Positions 15,897 to 26,011 of a stretch of 34,250 nucleotides of DNA are shown piece after piece; positions within the stretch are counted from its first letter, which is position 1, and each line of letters starts with the position of its first letter. Position numbers and translations under genes: made by a program. This DNA comes from Alphaproteobacteria bacterium (GTDB lineage Bacteria > Pseudomonadota > Alphaproteobacteria > Rhizobiales > JAKIUO01), in contig JAJRQA010000247.1 in the NCBI GenBank assembly GCA_024280475.1, positions 1-34,250 of the forward strand, in the 5' to 3' direction. Under the pieces are notes generated by a model, which worked only from the letters and a program-made list of their open reading frames with translations, did not search any database and was not told where the DNA came from.

Positions 15897-16721
15897 TTAT
15901 ATATCCGAGATGTGTTTGTCGCACATTGCCCAATATTGTTCGGCACTTTTACATTGAGCTTTGAAGTAAGAGTACATGCCTGCTTTGCGACCATAGGTTA
16001 TAAATTCAGTTGCTTCGGAAAAACTGGCGATGAAAATCATAGCTTGCCTTGCTTCCTTTTTGTAGTCTGTGAGTAGCAATGGACCAGCTGCTTTTGAGTG
16101 CGCCATAAGTGGAATCCTGAGATCAACTTTTAGCTGTATGTATAATTTACCAAGTTTGGTTTTTTGTTCTGCTTCTTGTCTTTTCTGTCGCTCTTCTTCT
16201 GTTTTTTTGTGATTTATGTAGCTGTTTGTTTTCAGATCTTTTGCCATTGTTTGACATTTGGTAATGTGTTCTTTCCATTCCTCTTCAAGACCAAGGGCGA
16301 GAAATGATACCTTGTGTTTTTCCTTGGCATAAGCTGGGTAATCCAAATCCAGTCTTCTATATTCTTTGAGAAACGCAGGAAATGTTTGTCCGCCTGTTTC
16401 GGCCTTATCAGTGAGGCGGAAGAAAATCAATAGAGCCTCGCGCCACGCGTTAATCAGGTTCATGTAAAGGACTGGGGTGATATCAGAACGAAAAGTTTGT
16501 TCGGTAAGGCAAAAACGCTGCCTTCTTTTGTTGAAAATGTGAGACTTCTCAACGAAAGCCCAGCTTTTGAGAGCCGAACGTGTCTCTATTACAAGCCTCT
16601 CATTGATCATTTCAAGTGGAGTTATAAAGCGACCATTGCGTTGCTGTGCTGAGCCATAACAGGCAGTTCGGGCAGTTTTATCTAGAGCTTTATTGGCCTT
16701 TGCGAGATTGAAATTGCTCAT
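15897..16721 (-). CDS. Unknown 274-residue partner of the zeta-like kinase
   Basis: Not recognised. Soluble, no signal peptide or membrane segment. The N-terminal part (residues 1-60) contains ARTACYGSAQQRNGRFITPL and MINERLVIETRSALKSWAF. A highly charged helix around residues 165-185 (KKTEEERQKRQEAEQK) suggests a coiled coil, followed by a more hydrophobic helical end with conserved-looking aromatic residues. Its ATG overlaps the TGA of the kinase gene by 4 bases, the hallmark of translational coupling. The gene looks somewhat richer in A/T than its housekeeping neighbours, consistent with recent acquisition. It could be the antidote, a substrate or a second effector of the kinase; the sequence does not say which. 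Confidence 0.75.
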   Translation of the reverse strand: MSNFNLAKANKALDKTARTACYGSAQQRNGRFITPLEMINERLVIETRSALKSWAFVEKSHIFNKRRQRFCLTEQTFRSDITPVLYMNLINAWREALLIFFRLTDKAETGGQTFPAFLKEYRRLDLDYPAYAKEKHKVSFLALGLEEEWKEHITKCQTMAKDLKTNSYINHKKTEEERQKRQEAEQKTKLGKLYIQLKVDLRIPLMAHSKAAGPLLLTDYKKEARQAMIFIASFSEATEFITYGRKAGMYSYFKAQCKSAEQYWAMCDKHISDI

Positions 16722-17242
16722 TTTGGATCATTCCATGTTTCTGCCGGTTTAAAACTGTTTTCGAGGCTGTTCCAGACATACCATTCATCAACAACTGGTT
16801 TGTAGCGCTCGTTGAGATAACTCAGACTTCTATCAAAACGACGGCGGATGGTAGCTTCAGGGATATTATGTCCCCCGAGTTCAACGCGCCGCTTTACTCG
16901 CGCCAATGCGTCCTCGATGCTGGGCAAGCGCAGATAAACCAGTATAACAACATATCCCTGTTTTTGCCATGTAGGGATTTTTCGCGCATAGCCCAGGTTG
17001 GCAAGCGTTGTTTCAAGTGTAAAATTTTGGCGTTGTTGGGCAAGTTCTTCTATTCGCTTCAGCATCTCCCTGCCTGCCTTGAGATCGAGTTGGCCTGTTG
17101 ACACACCTTCTTTTTTGAGCCTTCGGGCGATTTCATCGGCATTTATATATTCGGATTGGTGATTTTCGCTTGCATAATATTCATTGGCAAAGCTGGTTTT
17201 TCCAGCTCCATTTGGACCTGCAATAATGATGATTTCTTGCAT
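16718..17242 (-). CDS. Zeta-toxin-like P-loop kinase
   Basis: Small P-loop phosphotransferase of the zeta toxin/COG4185 type. The Walker A motif GPNGAGKT is at residues 9-16. Further family features are INADEIARRL (residue pair that binds substrate in zeta toxins), the ETTLANLGYA segment, and the basic lid R-V-K-R-R-V-E-L-G-G-H-N-I-P-E-A-T-I-R-R-R-F. True zeta toxins phosphorylate UDP-N-acetylglucosamine and poison cell-wall synthesis; the COG4185 branch is less well studied. No small antitoxin gene lies upstream; instead the next gene downstream overlaps by 4 bases. The gene starts 25 bases from a REP-like unit, so its promoter must lie in or near that repeat. Toxin activity is inference from family. 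Confidence 0.85.
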   Translation of the reverse strand: MQEIIIIAGPNGAGKTSFANEYYASENHQSEYINADEIARRLKKEGVSTGQLDLKAGREMLKRIEELAQQRQNFTLETTLANLGYARKIPTWQKQGYVVILVYLRLPSIEDALARVKRRVELGGHNIPEATIRRRFDRSLSYLNERYKPVVDEWYVWNSLENSFKPAETWNDPK

Positions 17243-17267
17243 CGTTTACTTTCATCATTTCCAAAAC

Positions 17268-17330
17268 GGGTTTGCAAAGGGCTGGCCCTTTGCTGTCAGC
17301 CGCACAGGCTGCCTGTCCGGCGAGGACGAG
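17268..17330 (+). repeat. REP-like element C, single unit
   Basis: Single plus-strand unit of the repeat family also seen at 3428-3607 and 29777-29914. It holds a perfect 9+2+9 palindrome at 17274-17293 (GCAAAGGGC then GCCCTTTGC), then CAGCCGCACAGGCTG and CCGGCGAGGACG, matching the order of parts in the other units but with more substitutions. Confidence 0.65.
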
Positions 17331-17384
17331 GGCGTAGCCCTTTTGCCAGCTGTTGTTTTGTGAAGAGTTACCCCCTCACCCTAA

Positions 17385-17422
17385 CCCTCTCCCCCCAAAT
17401 AGAAGAGAAGAGGGGGAGAGGG
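17385..17422. terminator. GC-rich hairpin downstream of thiC
   Basis: Perfect 11-bp arms CCCTCTCCCCC (17385-17395) and GGGGGAGAGGG (17412-17422), preceded by CCCCCTCACCCTAA. This motif is familiar as a short dispersed intergenic hairpin in many proteobacterial genomes. Here it lies 18 bases after the thiC stop and may end or protect its mRNA. Confidence 0.6.
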
Positions 17423-17440
17423 AACAAGAATGGCCTCGTC

Positions 17441-19773
<2,333 letters not shown>

Positions 19774-19906
19774 AATCTGCCTCACTAAACATGCCTTTCC
19801 CAACGAGGGGAGTGGCAGTTTATGCTCATGGATCAAGCTGGTATTGGCAAAGATTGGTGCAAGGAGGCTGCTTGTATATTTTCCCTCTATGGAGGTGCAG
19901 CATCAA

Positions 19907-20002
19907 GACCCCGTCCCTCCGCCGGTACGAACCGGATCAGGTTATCAGGGTTTGCCTCAAACAGGCATCTCAGCCCTTGCGCAAAGGGCACCCCTCAGGT
20001 GT
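19907..20002 (-). promoter_or_regulatory. TPP (thiamine pyrophosphate) riboswitch
   Basis: The minus strand shows the conserved parts of the THI element in order: GAGGGGTGC (complement of 19988-19996), GGGCTGAGATGC (19965-19976), ACCCTGATAACCTGATCC and CCGGTTCGTACCGGCGGAGG, ending at GGAGGGA (19914-19920). The RNA binds thiamine pyrophosphate and lowers expression of the downstream genes. The first start codon is about 130 bases downstream. No T-tailed hairpin is evident in that stretch, so control of translation start is more likely than termination. It governs the membrane protein gene and thiC. Confidence 0.95.
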
Positions 20003-20009
20003 TGAGCCT

Positions 20010-20038
20010 ATTTTGCTGCTTTATTTGGAGGAGTGCAA
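20010..20038 (-). promoter_or_regulatory. Likely promoter of the thiC operon
   Basis: On the minus strand TTGCAC (20033-20038) and CAAAAT (20010-20015) are 17 bases apart, which would start the RNA a few bases before the riboswitch. The two motifs each match four or five of six consensus bases. Confidence 0.4.
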
Positions 20039-20149
20039 GTCAATTGTGATGTGAAAATGTCTTGTTTCAATACAGCTATTAATTTCTTATTCATTTCCGG
20101 CGTATACAAATTCAAATGGTTTACTAATGCGATTTATGGGTTTTTTTAA

Positions 20150-21016
20150 ATGGGATCTCGATCCAAAAAGGGCTCACAAAATGGTGCTCTTTCCAGCTAC
20201 AGCCAGAATCTGGGCAGTGCTTTGTCTCGCCAGCAAGCCAAGATTGCCGAGCGTGCCGCGCGCGTTCAGGCTGAACAGGCGAGCAAAATGAAGTCGGCCT
20301 TCATTGCCAATATGAGCCATGAATTGCGCACGCCCCTGAACGCCATACTGGGATTTTCGAAAATATTGAGAAAAGCTGAAAATACAGAACTTACGCCCCA
20401 GCAGGTCGTTGAATTTTCGAGCTATATTCACGAAGCTGCCGATCATTTGCTGGATGTCGTCAATTCCATTTTGAATATTTCAAAGATTGAAAGCGGCACG
20501 ACCATGCTGGATGTGCAAGACGTGTCCATAAGCGAAATTCTTCGCTCCGCCATGCGGCTTATAGAACTCAAGGCAAAAGAGAACAATATTACGCTGCACC
20601 AGGAATATGAGTCTGACCTGGCGATTATGCGCGGTGATCCGATGCGATTGAAGCAGATTTATACCAATCTGCTATCCAATGCCGTCAAATTTACGCCAGC
20701 GGGTGGAAGCATCTCGGTATGTGTCTCGAGTTTTGAAAATAAAAAACTGATGGTGACGATCGGAGACACGGGCATTGGCATGAACCAGGCCGAGATCGAG
20801 GTCGCCATGAGCCCGTTTGGTCAGGTCGATAACAATCTATCGCGCGAGCAAGAGGGAACCGGCCTTGGGTTGGCCATTGCCAAGGGGCTGATCGAGCAGC
20901 ATGGTGGCAAACTGGAAATTTCCAGCGCCCGCGGCGAAGGAACAGTTGTTGCAACGATATTGCCGATAGATGTGAGTGAACAGAAACAAAAATTATCTGA
21001 AAAAGTAGCAGCATAA
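20150..21016 (+). CDS. Soluble histidine kinase without a sensor domain
   Basis: Two-component sensor kinase core. A short N-terminal coiled segment (residues 25-50) leads into HisKA with the phosphorylated His57 in MSHELRTPLNAILGFSKIL, then an HATPase_c domain with the N box NLLSNAVKFTP, G1 GDTGIGMN, and G2 GTGLGLAIAKGL. There are no membrane segments, PAS or receiver domains. In this class the core resembles PleC/PdhS-type kinases. A stop codon lies directly before the ATG at 20150, and no ribosome binding site precedes it (only a run of Ts), so the product may be weakly made or truncated relative to an ancestor. No response regulator is encoded in the window. The HerA-type ATPase follows by 52 bases. 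Confidence 0.9.
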   Translation: MGSRSKKGSQNGALSSYSQNLGSALSRQQAKIAERAARVQAEQASKMKSAFIANMSHELRTPLNAILGFSKILRKAENTELTPQQVVEFSSYIHEAADHLLDVVNSILNISKIESGTTMLDVQDVSISEILRSAMRLIELKAKENNITLHQEYESDLAIMRGDPMRLKQIYTNLLSNAVKFTPAGGSISVCVSSFENKKLMVTIGDTGIGMNQAEIEVAMSPFGQVDNNLSREQEGTGLGLAIAKGLIEQHGGKLEISSARGEGTVVATILPIDVSEQKQKLSEKVAA

Positions 21017-21068
21017 TTTGACATGCGCTTGAACGACTAAATTTTTCTTGATGAGGACGGATATAAAA

Positions 21069-23036
21069 ATGACACAAAAGGCGCACAGCACGACCCCCGT
21101 AGAGGACGCCACAAAAGGCGTACCGGTTGGTCGTATCGTCTCTGTGACAGGATCACAGGCGATTGCTCTGGTCTTCCATAATTCCAATGGATCAGAAGAG
21201 AGCAAGGCTCTGCAACCCGAAATGGGTACCCTTTTGAAGGTGGATACGCCGATCTCGGTAGTCCTTTGTCTGGTTTCGGCGCTCAGCGCTCCAGCTCCAA
21301 CCGAAGTCGATAGCGAGCAAGAGCTGTGGATTGCCGAGATTGAGCTGGTGGGCGAATTGTTCAAAAATGAACAAGGTGTGCCAGATAAATTTCGCCGCGG
21401 TGTCATGGCTTATCCAGCGCTGGGTGATCTCATTTATAAATGTTCTCACGAGGAGTTGAAAAAAGCTTATTCATGGGACAATGAGGAAACGATCCGTATC
21501 GGTAAAATCCATCAAGATCAAAGTATTGATGCGGTGATACGGGTGAATGAAATGCTCGGTAAGCATTTCGCCGTGCTGGGTTCCACCGGCACCGGAAAAT
21601 CTTGCTCAACTGCGCTATTGCTGCGCCAGATTCTTGATAAAAACCCCGAGGGTCATGTTGTCCTCATTGACCCTCATAATGAATATACGAAATGCTTTGG
21701 CAATATGGCTGAGGTTATTTCGGTGAATGAGCTGCAATTGCCATTCTGGTTTTTGACGTTTGAAGAAATCGTTGAAGTGTTGGTGGGAGATCGCAAGGGG
21801 CGATCCAAGGAGGTCGAAATTCTTGCTGACCTCATTCCCATGGCCAAGGCCCGCTACGCGAATGGCAAGCGCGGGGGGCGCCTGGCGATGCGTACCAGTG
21901 ATAATGCCAATTTCTCAGTCGATGCGCCATTACCATATCGGATCTCAGATATAAATGATTTGCTCAATGAGCATATGGGTCGCCTCGATATGAAAAACTC
22001 GATCGGCCCCTACAAGGTTCTTAAAGCTCGTATTGAAGCTGTGACTTCAGATGTTCGCTACTCCTTCATGTTTGGATCAACGACGGTGCAGGATCAGATG
22101 GCGGCCATCCTTGGACGTTTGTTCCGCATACCGGTGAATGGCCGGCCGATTACTATTATTGAAATGACAGGCCTGCCATCTGAAGTGATCAATGTGGTGG
22201 TTTCGGTAATCGCCCGCATGGCCTTTGATTTTGCCCTGTGGAGCGGCGGCAAGGTGCCGATCACCATCGTTTGTGAAGAAGCCCATCGCTACATTCCTGC
22301 GGACAGCAAAATGGGATTTGAACCGACTAAGCGCTCGCTGGCCAAGATTGCCAAGGAAGGGCGCAAATATGGGGTATCGCTTGGTGTGATCTCACAGCGC
22401 CCCTCGGAAATTGATTCAACCATTCTTTCCCAGTGCAACACTTTGTTTGTGATGCGCATGGCCAATGATCTGGACCAAACAATCGTCTTGTCGGCGATCT
22501 CGGATGCTGCCAGTTCTCTGCTGGAATTTCTGCCATCCCTTGGTATGGGAGAATGTATTGTTTTTGGCGATGGCGTGACCTTGCCAGTGCGCATGCGATT
22601 TGATCGTCTTGACGACAAATATTTGCCGCGTAGCTCGACCGCCAAATTTACTGAAAGCTGGCGCGAGACCATCGACGACGATGAGGATTTTCTCGAAAAT
22701 GTCGTCAAGCGCTGGCGGGCAGCTGGTACTCCGACCGCCAATACGACGGGGGACGCTAAAATCGCTGAGGCAGTTTTGATGCCAAGTGATGCGGCGGCAA
22801 AGGACCCGCTTATGTCCCCAGCAGCGCAAGATAACCCAGCGCCGCAAAAGCATGCTTCTATCCCAACGATGGCGGCACCGCAGTCGTCAGAAACCGAGGC
22901 GCCTGTGCTTGATGCTCCAGACTTTGAAGAAGAAGCATCTGACGCAGAGATGATCAAGGGATCTATAGAGTCTGCGATGGAAGAAAAAGAACGCATACGG
23001 GAAGCACTCCGGTCTAAAAGTCGTTTCTTTAAATAG
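21069..23036 (+). CDS. HerA/DUF87-type ATPase
   Basis: RecA-fold hexameric ATPase of the HerA/FtsK superclass (DUF87), which in archaea moves DNA during end resection. The 655-residue product has an N-terminal beta-barrel HAS-like region (VGRIVSVTGSQAIAL and onward), Walker A GSTGTGKS (residues 171-178), a Walker B segment ITIVCEEAHRYIP, and the sensor-like motif LGVISQRPSEID, followed by the arginine-bearing TLFVMRM. The last 130 residues are Ala/Pro/Glu-rich, probably disordered, ending in a charged helix. The ATG at 21069 has GAGGA 11 bases upstream; an ATG at 21051 has none. The usual partner nuclease NurA is not nearby, so the role is uncertain, although similar single-gene HerA homologues are widespread in alphaproteobacteria. 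Confidence 0.88.
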   Translation: MTQKAHSTTPVEDATKGVPVGRIVSVTGSQAIALVFHNSNGSEESKALQPEMGTLLKVDTPISVVLCLVSALSAPAPTEVDSEQELWIAEIELVGELFKNEQGVPDKFRRGVMAYPALGDLIYKCSHEELKKAYSWDNEETIRIGKIHQDQSIDAVIRVNEMLGKHFAVLGSTGTGKSCSTALLLRQILDKNPEGHVVLIDPHNEYTKCFGNMAEVISVNELQLPFWFLTFEEIVEVLVGDRKGRSKEVEILADLIPMAKARYANGKRGGRLAMRTSDNANFSVDAPLPYRISDINDLLNEHMGRLDMKNSIGPYKVLKARIEAVTSDVRYSFMFGSTTVQDQMAAILGRLFRIPVNGRPITIIEMTGLPSEVINVVVSVIARMAFDFALWSGGKVPITIVCEEAHRYIPADSKMGFEPTKRSLAKIAKEGRKYGVSLGVISQRPSEIDSTILSQCNTLFVMRMANDLDQTIVLSAISDAASSLLEFLPSLGMGECIVFGDGVTLPVRMRFDRLDDKYLPRSSTAKFTESWRETIDDDEDFLENVVKRWRAAGTPTANTTGDAKIAEAVLMPSDAAAKDPLMSPAAQDNPAPQKHASIPTMAAPQSSETEAPVLDAPDFEEEASDAEMIKGSIESAMEEKERIREALRSKSRFFK

Positions 23037-23101
23037 AGCGGCATGATCTTCTTGGCGCTCTTCTCGTTCACATGATCGTGTCAACTTGCCATGCAATTTT
23101 G

Positions 23102-23110
23102 TGTTATACT
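23102..23110 (+). promoter_or_regulatory. Extended -10 promoter of the thioredoxin-like gene
   Basis: TGTTATACT is an extended -10 (TG-N-TATACT) about 50 bases before the ATG. A -35 is weak (CAACTT at 17 bases). It suggests the gene can be transcribed apart from the ATPase gene. Confidence 0.4.
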
Positions 23111-23161
23111 TGATCAGGTATTTCGAGCAATTGCGCGCGCAACAGCAAGGGAGACACGCCG

Positions 23162-23821
23162 ATGGCACTCACAAGACGTAGCTTACTAAGTGGTTTTAGT
23201 GCTTTAGGAGGCGCCAGTGCCCTTGGGCTTGCTGGCGGATTGAGCGGTGCTGCGATCGCGCCTGCGCTTGCCAAAGATCCAGGATACACGATTGGCGAAG
23301 ATGGGCTTTACCATCAGGACTGGTTTGTGGAGAGCTTTTTGGATCTTCGTGACGACATCAAGGAAGCGGCCGACGAAGGCAAGAATTTCGCGATTCTGTG
23401 GGAGCAACGAGGCTGCCCCTATTGCAAGGAAATGCACAAGGTGAATTTTGCGGTTCCAGAAATTCGCAAATATATAAAAGCCAATTTCAACATCTTGCAA
23501 CTTGATATCTGGGGACCTCGCAAGGTCACGGATCTTGACGGCAAGGAAATGGGTGAACGCGAACTTGCCCAGCGCTGGCGGGTCAATTTTACGCCCACCA
23601 TGAATTTTTTCCAAATGGACACCAGTAAATCTCTTGGCAAAGTGGGCCGTGAAGCAGAAGTCATGCGTATGCCTGGCTATTTCAAACCATTCCATTTTGT
23701 GGCTATGTTTGAATATGTCCGCTCGGGCCGGACCAAAGAGATCGGCTTTCAGCGTTTTGTGCAGGAAAAAGGCGATAAATTACGCGAAGAAGGCAAGAAA
23801 GTTGAGCTGTGGGGCGGATAG
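23162..23821 (+). CDS. Exported thioredoxin-fold protein (SoxW-like)
   Basis: Periplasmic thioredoxin-like protein. The N-terminus has TRRSLLSG followed by a Gly/Ala-rich hydrophobic stretch, the pattern of a Tat signal (twin Arg, residues 5-6), with a likely cut after ALAK or ALA near residue 38. The thioredoxin active site is CPYC (Cys85, Cys88) in WEQRGCPYCKEMH. A cis-proline-like RVNFTPTMNFF lies about 55 residues later. This layout resembles SoxW-type thioredoxins, but no sox genes are in the window, so the partner is unknown. AAGGGAG eight bases before the ATG at 23162 fixes the start. Tat export of a cofactor-free thioredoxin would be unusual, and Sec export is possible. Confidence 0.88.
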   Translation: MALTRRSLLSGFSALGGASALGLAGGLSGAAIAPALAKDPGYTIGEDGLYHQDWFVESFLDLRDDIKEAADEGKNFAILWEQRGCPYCKEMHKVNFAVPEIRKYIKANFNILQLDIWGPRKVTDLDGKEMGERELAQRWRVNFTPTMNFFQMDTSKSLGKVGREAEVMRMPGYFKPFHFVAMFEYVRSGRTKEIGFQRFVQEKGDKLREEGKKVELWGG

Positions 23822-23882
23822 CAGCGGAGCATTGGCTTGATGATGATTGCATCAATTCATTTGAGGGCTTATCAGTAGCCCC

Positions 23883-24746
23883 ATGACCCATCGCTGCACC
23901 ATACCCTTTTTGAAAATGAACGGTCTTGGCAATGATTTCATCATCATTGACAATCGCACGCTCAATCTCTCATTCACGAATAGGCAGGTGCGCGACCTTG
24001 CCAATCGCGAGACCGGTATCGGCTGTGATCAGCTGATCGTCCTGGAGACTTCTAAGCCGGCTGACATTTTCATGCGTATTTATAATGCCGAAGGGGGTGA
24101 GGTTGATGCGTGCGGCAACGCAACGCGCTGCGTTGGCTGGTTGTTGCAAACTGAACTGGGGCGCGCGACATCACTGATCGAGACCAATGCCGGGCTGCTT
24201 GGCGCTGTGGTGCAAGCGAGTGGCGACGTTAGCGTTGATATGGGGTTACCAAGCATGGGGTGGGAGCAAATTCCCCTGTCCGAAGAGTTTTACGATACCA
24301 GCCGTATTGAGTTGCAAATGGGGCCTATTGATAATCCGGTCCTGCATAGCCCCTGCGTCGTCAATGTGGGCAATCCTCATTGTATTTTCTGGGTGGATGA
24401 TCTGGCGGCTCATGATCTTTCTAAAATTGGCCCTTTTCTTGAAAACCATTTCCTGTTTCCAGAGCAGGCCAATATCACCCTTGCCAAGGTGGAGAGCGAG
24501 AATGAGGTAACGATCCGTGTCTGGGAGCGTGGTGCGGGCCTCACCAAGGCTTGCGGAACAGCTGCTTGCGCGGTAGTGGTTTGCGGGGTTCGCCGCAAGC
24601 TCACCAATCGAACTATCACCGTCAATCTGCCCGGCGGCGCGCTCAAAATGGAATGGCGCGAGAGCGACGATCACATTATGATGACCGGCGCCACCGAACT
24701 CGAATATGCCGGTGAGTTCGAGCGCGCCGATTTTGCCTTTTCTTGA
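23883..24746 (+). CDS. dapF: Diaminopimelate epimerase
   Basis: Converts LL- to meso-diaminopimelate in the lysine and peptidoglycan pathway, without cofactor, using two cysteines. Both are present: Cys77 in EVDACGNATRC and Cys224 in TKACGTAACA. The N-terminus has the family motif KMNGLGNDFIIID. The 287-residue length is normal. It starts 61 bases after the thioredoxin-like gene on the same strand and ends 9 bases from the converging DsrE-like gene. In many alphaproteobacteria dapF precedes a MiaB-like gene and ftsY; that arrangement is absent here. Confidence 0.97.
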   Translation: MTHRCTIPFLKMNGLGNDFIIIDNRTLNLSFTNRQVRDLANRETGIGCDQLIVLETSKPADIFMRIYNAEGGEVDACGNATRCVGWLLQTELGRATSLIETNAGLLGAVVQASGDVSVDMGLPSMGWEQIPLSEEFYDTSRIELQMGPIDNPVLHSPCVVNVGNPHCIFWVDDLAAHDLSKIGPFLENHFLFPEQANITLAKVESENEVTIRVWERGAGLTKACGTAACAVVVCGVRRKLTNRTITVNLPGGALKMEWRESDDHIMMTGATELEYAGEFERADFAFS

Positions 24747-24755
24747 GCGCGTAAG

Positions 24756-25199
24756 TTATGGCTTGATATAGCTATAACCTTGTTCTTGCAGACCGATCAG
24801 GCGCACGACCCCTGATGGCACTTTGGAAGCCTCGGAAATAAGGGGAACTTTTTTACCCGATTTTTTAGTCATTTTTCGATGTGTATTGCCACAGGCTGAA
24901 AATTTCAGGGTCGGCATGGCAAGGCTCATGGTCTCGATGCGATCCTTCACGGGGCTGGTGTCAGAGCGCAGCATATGCAGGCCAGGGCCATACGCGACGA
25001 CTTCGACGATCACCTTGTCGCCTTTTGAGGTGTAATATTTGGTGAGATTTTGCACATTGTTCAAAGCCATGTTCATGACTTTCTTGTCATTTTGATTCAC
25101 GTGAACGGCGATCTTGTGGGTCATGCCTTCCGCGTGGGCAGCACTTATCAGGAAAAAAGCTGAAAATAAGCTGATCATCAGGGTTTGTAATCTCTTCAT
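24756..25199 (-). CDS. Exported DsrE-family protein
   Basis: DsrE/DsrF-like small sulphur-relay fold protein with a signal peptide. Residues 1-23 form the signal (hydrophobic ISLFSAFFLISAAHA). The mature part reads KIAVHVNQND, MNMALNNVQNLTKYY, VEVVAYGPGLHML, then Cys in LKFSACGNT, the position of the active cysteine in the family, and ends GVVRLIGLQEQGYSYIKP. Proteins of this type bind or pass sulphane sulphur or act with periplasmic redox enzymes; the exact role here is unknown. AAGGGA nine bases before the ATG is a good ribosome binding site, and a strong promoter lies 37 bases further upstream. Confidence 0.88.
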   Translation of the reverse strand: MKRLQTLMISLFSAFFLISAAHAEGMTHKIAVHVNQNDKKVMNMALNNVQNLTKYYTSKGDKVIVEVVAYGPGLHMLRSDTSPVKDRIETMSLAMPTLKFSACGNTHRKMTKKSGKKVPLISEASKVPSGVVRLIGLQEQGYSYIKP

Positions 25200-25235
25200 T
25201 TGTCACGTCCCTTTTTTCTGGTTATTGATTTGCAG

Positions 25236-25264
25236 ACTATAGAGAGTTTGGCGGGCGATCTCAA
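25236..25264 (-). promoter_or_regulatory. Promoter of the DsrE-like gene
   Basis: On the minus strand TTGAGA (25259-25264) is followed after 17 bases by TATAGT (25236-25241). Transcription would start near 25229, giving a leader of about 30 bases. Confidence 0.6.
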
Positions 25265-25364
25265 ATCACAATGGCCTGATGACTGGCCGGTGTTGCGTGC
25301 TTTTGTCTTAAAGATGCTCTATGTCAGCCAACTCTCGCTCATTTGCAAATAAGCGGGATCAATA

Positions 25365-26003
25365 TCAGCTTCCGGCGTTTTTAAGTTGTAGCAGGCCAAG
25401 GCCCATGGCGATAAACAGGCCGCCGGTGACGCGGTGAAACCAGCTCATGGCCCGTTGATTGCGAAACAGGCCTCGTGCCGATTTTCCAATAAAGCCATAG
25501 CTGAACAAGGACAAAAACGACAAGCCCATGAAGATCGCTGTTAAAATGAAAAATTGCGGCATCAAGGCTTGGTCGAGCGTGATGAATTGAGGGAACAGGG
25601 CCATGAAGAACAAAATGGCTTTGGGGTTGGTGAGTGCCAGCAAAAACCCTTCGCGAAAAAACGAAAAAGAACGGCGCTGATCGTTGGTGTTCATATGGGA
25701 AAGAGACGCATCCAAGATTTTGATCGTGCGAAACTGATTGATGCCTAGAAAGATTAAATAGAGCGCGCCGATCACTTTGACGATCAGGAACAAAGACGCT
25801 GATGAGATCAAAAGCACGCCAAGCCCTGAAATGGAAATGCACGACAAAATGAACAGACCGCTGATATTGCCCGCTGTCGACCAAAACACCGACATCAAGC
25901 CAGCAGCCATGCCGTTGGATATGGCAAGGAAGATCGCTGGTCCCGGACTAATGATGTAAAAGAACGAAAATACGCAAAATATGATCAGCAAATCAATGGT
26001 CAT
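25365..26003 (-). CDS. LysE/RhtB-family exporter
   Basis: Inner-membrane amino-acid exporter of the LysE superfamily with about six membrane segments. The family signature ISPGPAIFLAISNGMAAGL is near the N-terminus, followed by the central FLLALTNPKAILFFMALFPQFI, both strongly characteristic. The ATG at 26003 gives 212 residues, the typical length, and AAGGAAT lies about 10 bases before it; the frame remains open further upstream but reads into the neighbouring gene. It starts 8 bases after the stop of the preceding minus-strand gene, so the two form an operon. Substrate cannot be told; the family exports lysine, homoserine, threonine and similar compounds. Confidence 0.93.
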   Translation of the reverse strand: MTIDLLIIFCVFSFFYIISPGPAIFLAISNGMAAGLMSVFWSTAGNISGLFILSCISISGLGVLLISSASLFLIVKVIGALYLIFLGINQFRTIKILDASLSHMNTNDQRRSFSFFREGFLLALTNPKAILFFMALFPQFITLDQALMPQFFILTAIFMGLSFLSLFSYGFIGKSARGLFRNQRAMSWFHRVTGGLFIAMGLGLLQLKNAGS

Positions 26004-26011
26004 GAGGGGGG

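Noticed and set aside
15692-15994. 100-residue minus-strand frame between the DUF4261 gene and the 274-residue gene
   Set aside because: It overlaps the end of the 274-residue gene by about 100 bases, lacks a ribosome binding site and shows no motif.
11465-17242. The accessory stretch as a mobile element or genomic island
   Set aside because: No integrase, transposase, tRNA or direct-repeat boundary is visible; only a by-eye impression of higher A/T in one gene supports transfer.
22289-23071. 260-residue open frame antisense to the HerA-type ATPase
   Set aside because: Ser/Ala-rich shadow of the low-complexity tail of the ATPase; no family features.
25322-25360. Palindrome around ATTTGCAAAT as an operator or terminator for the DsrE-LysE gap
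   Set aside because: Arms are short and A/T-rich, and no promoter overlaps it.
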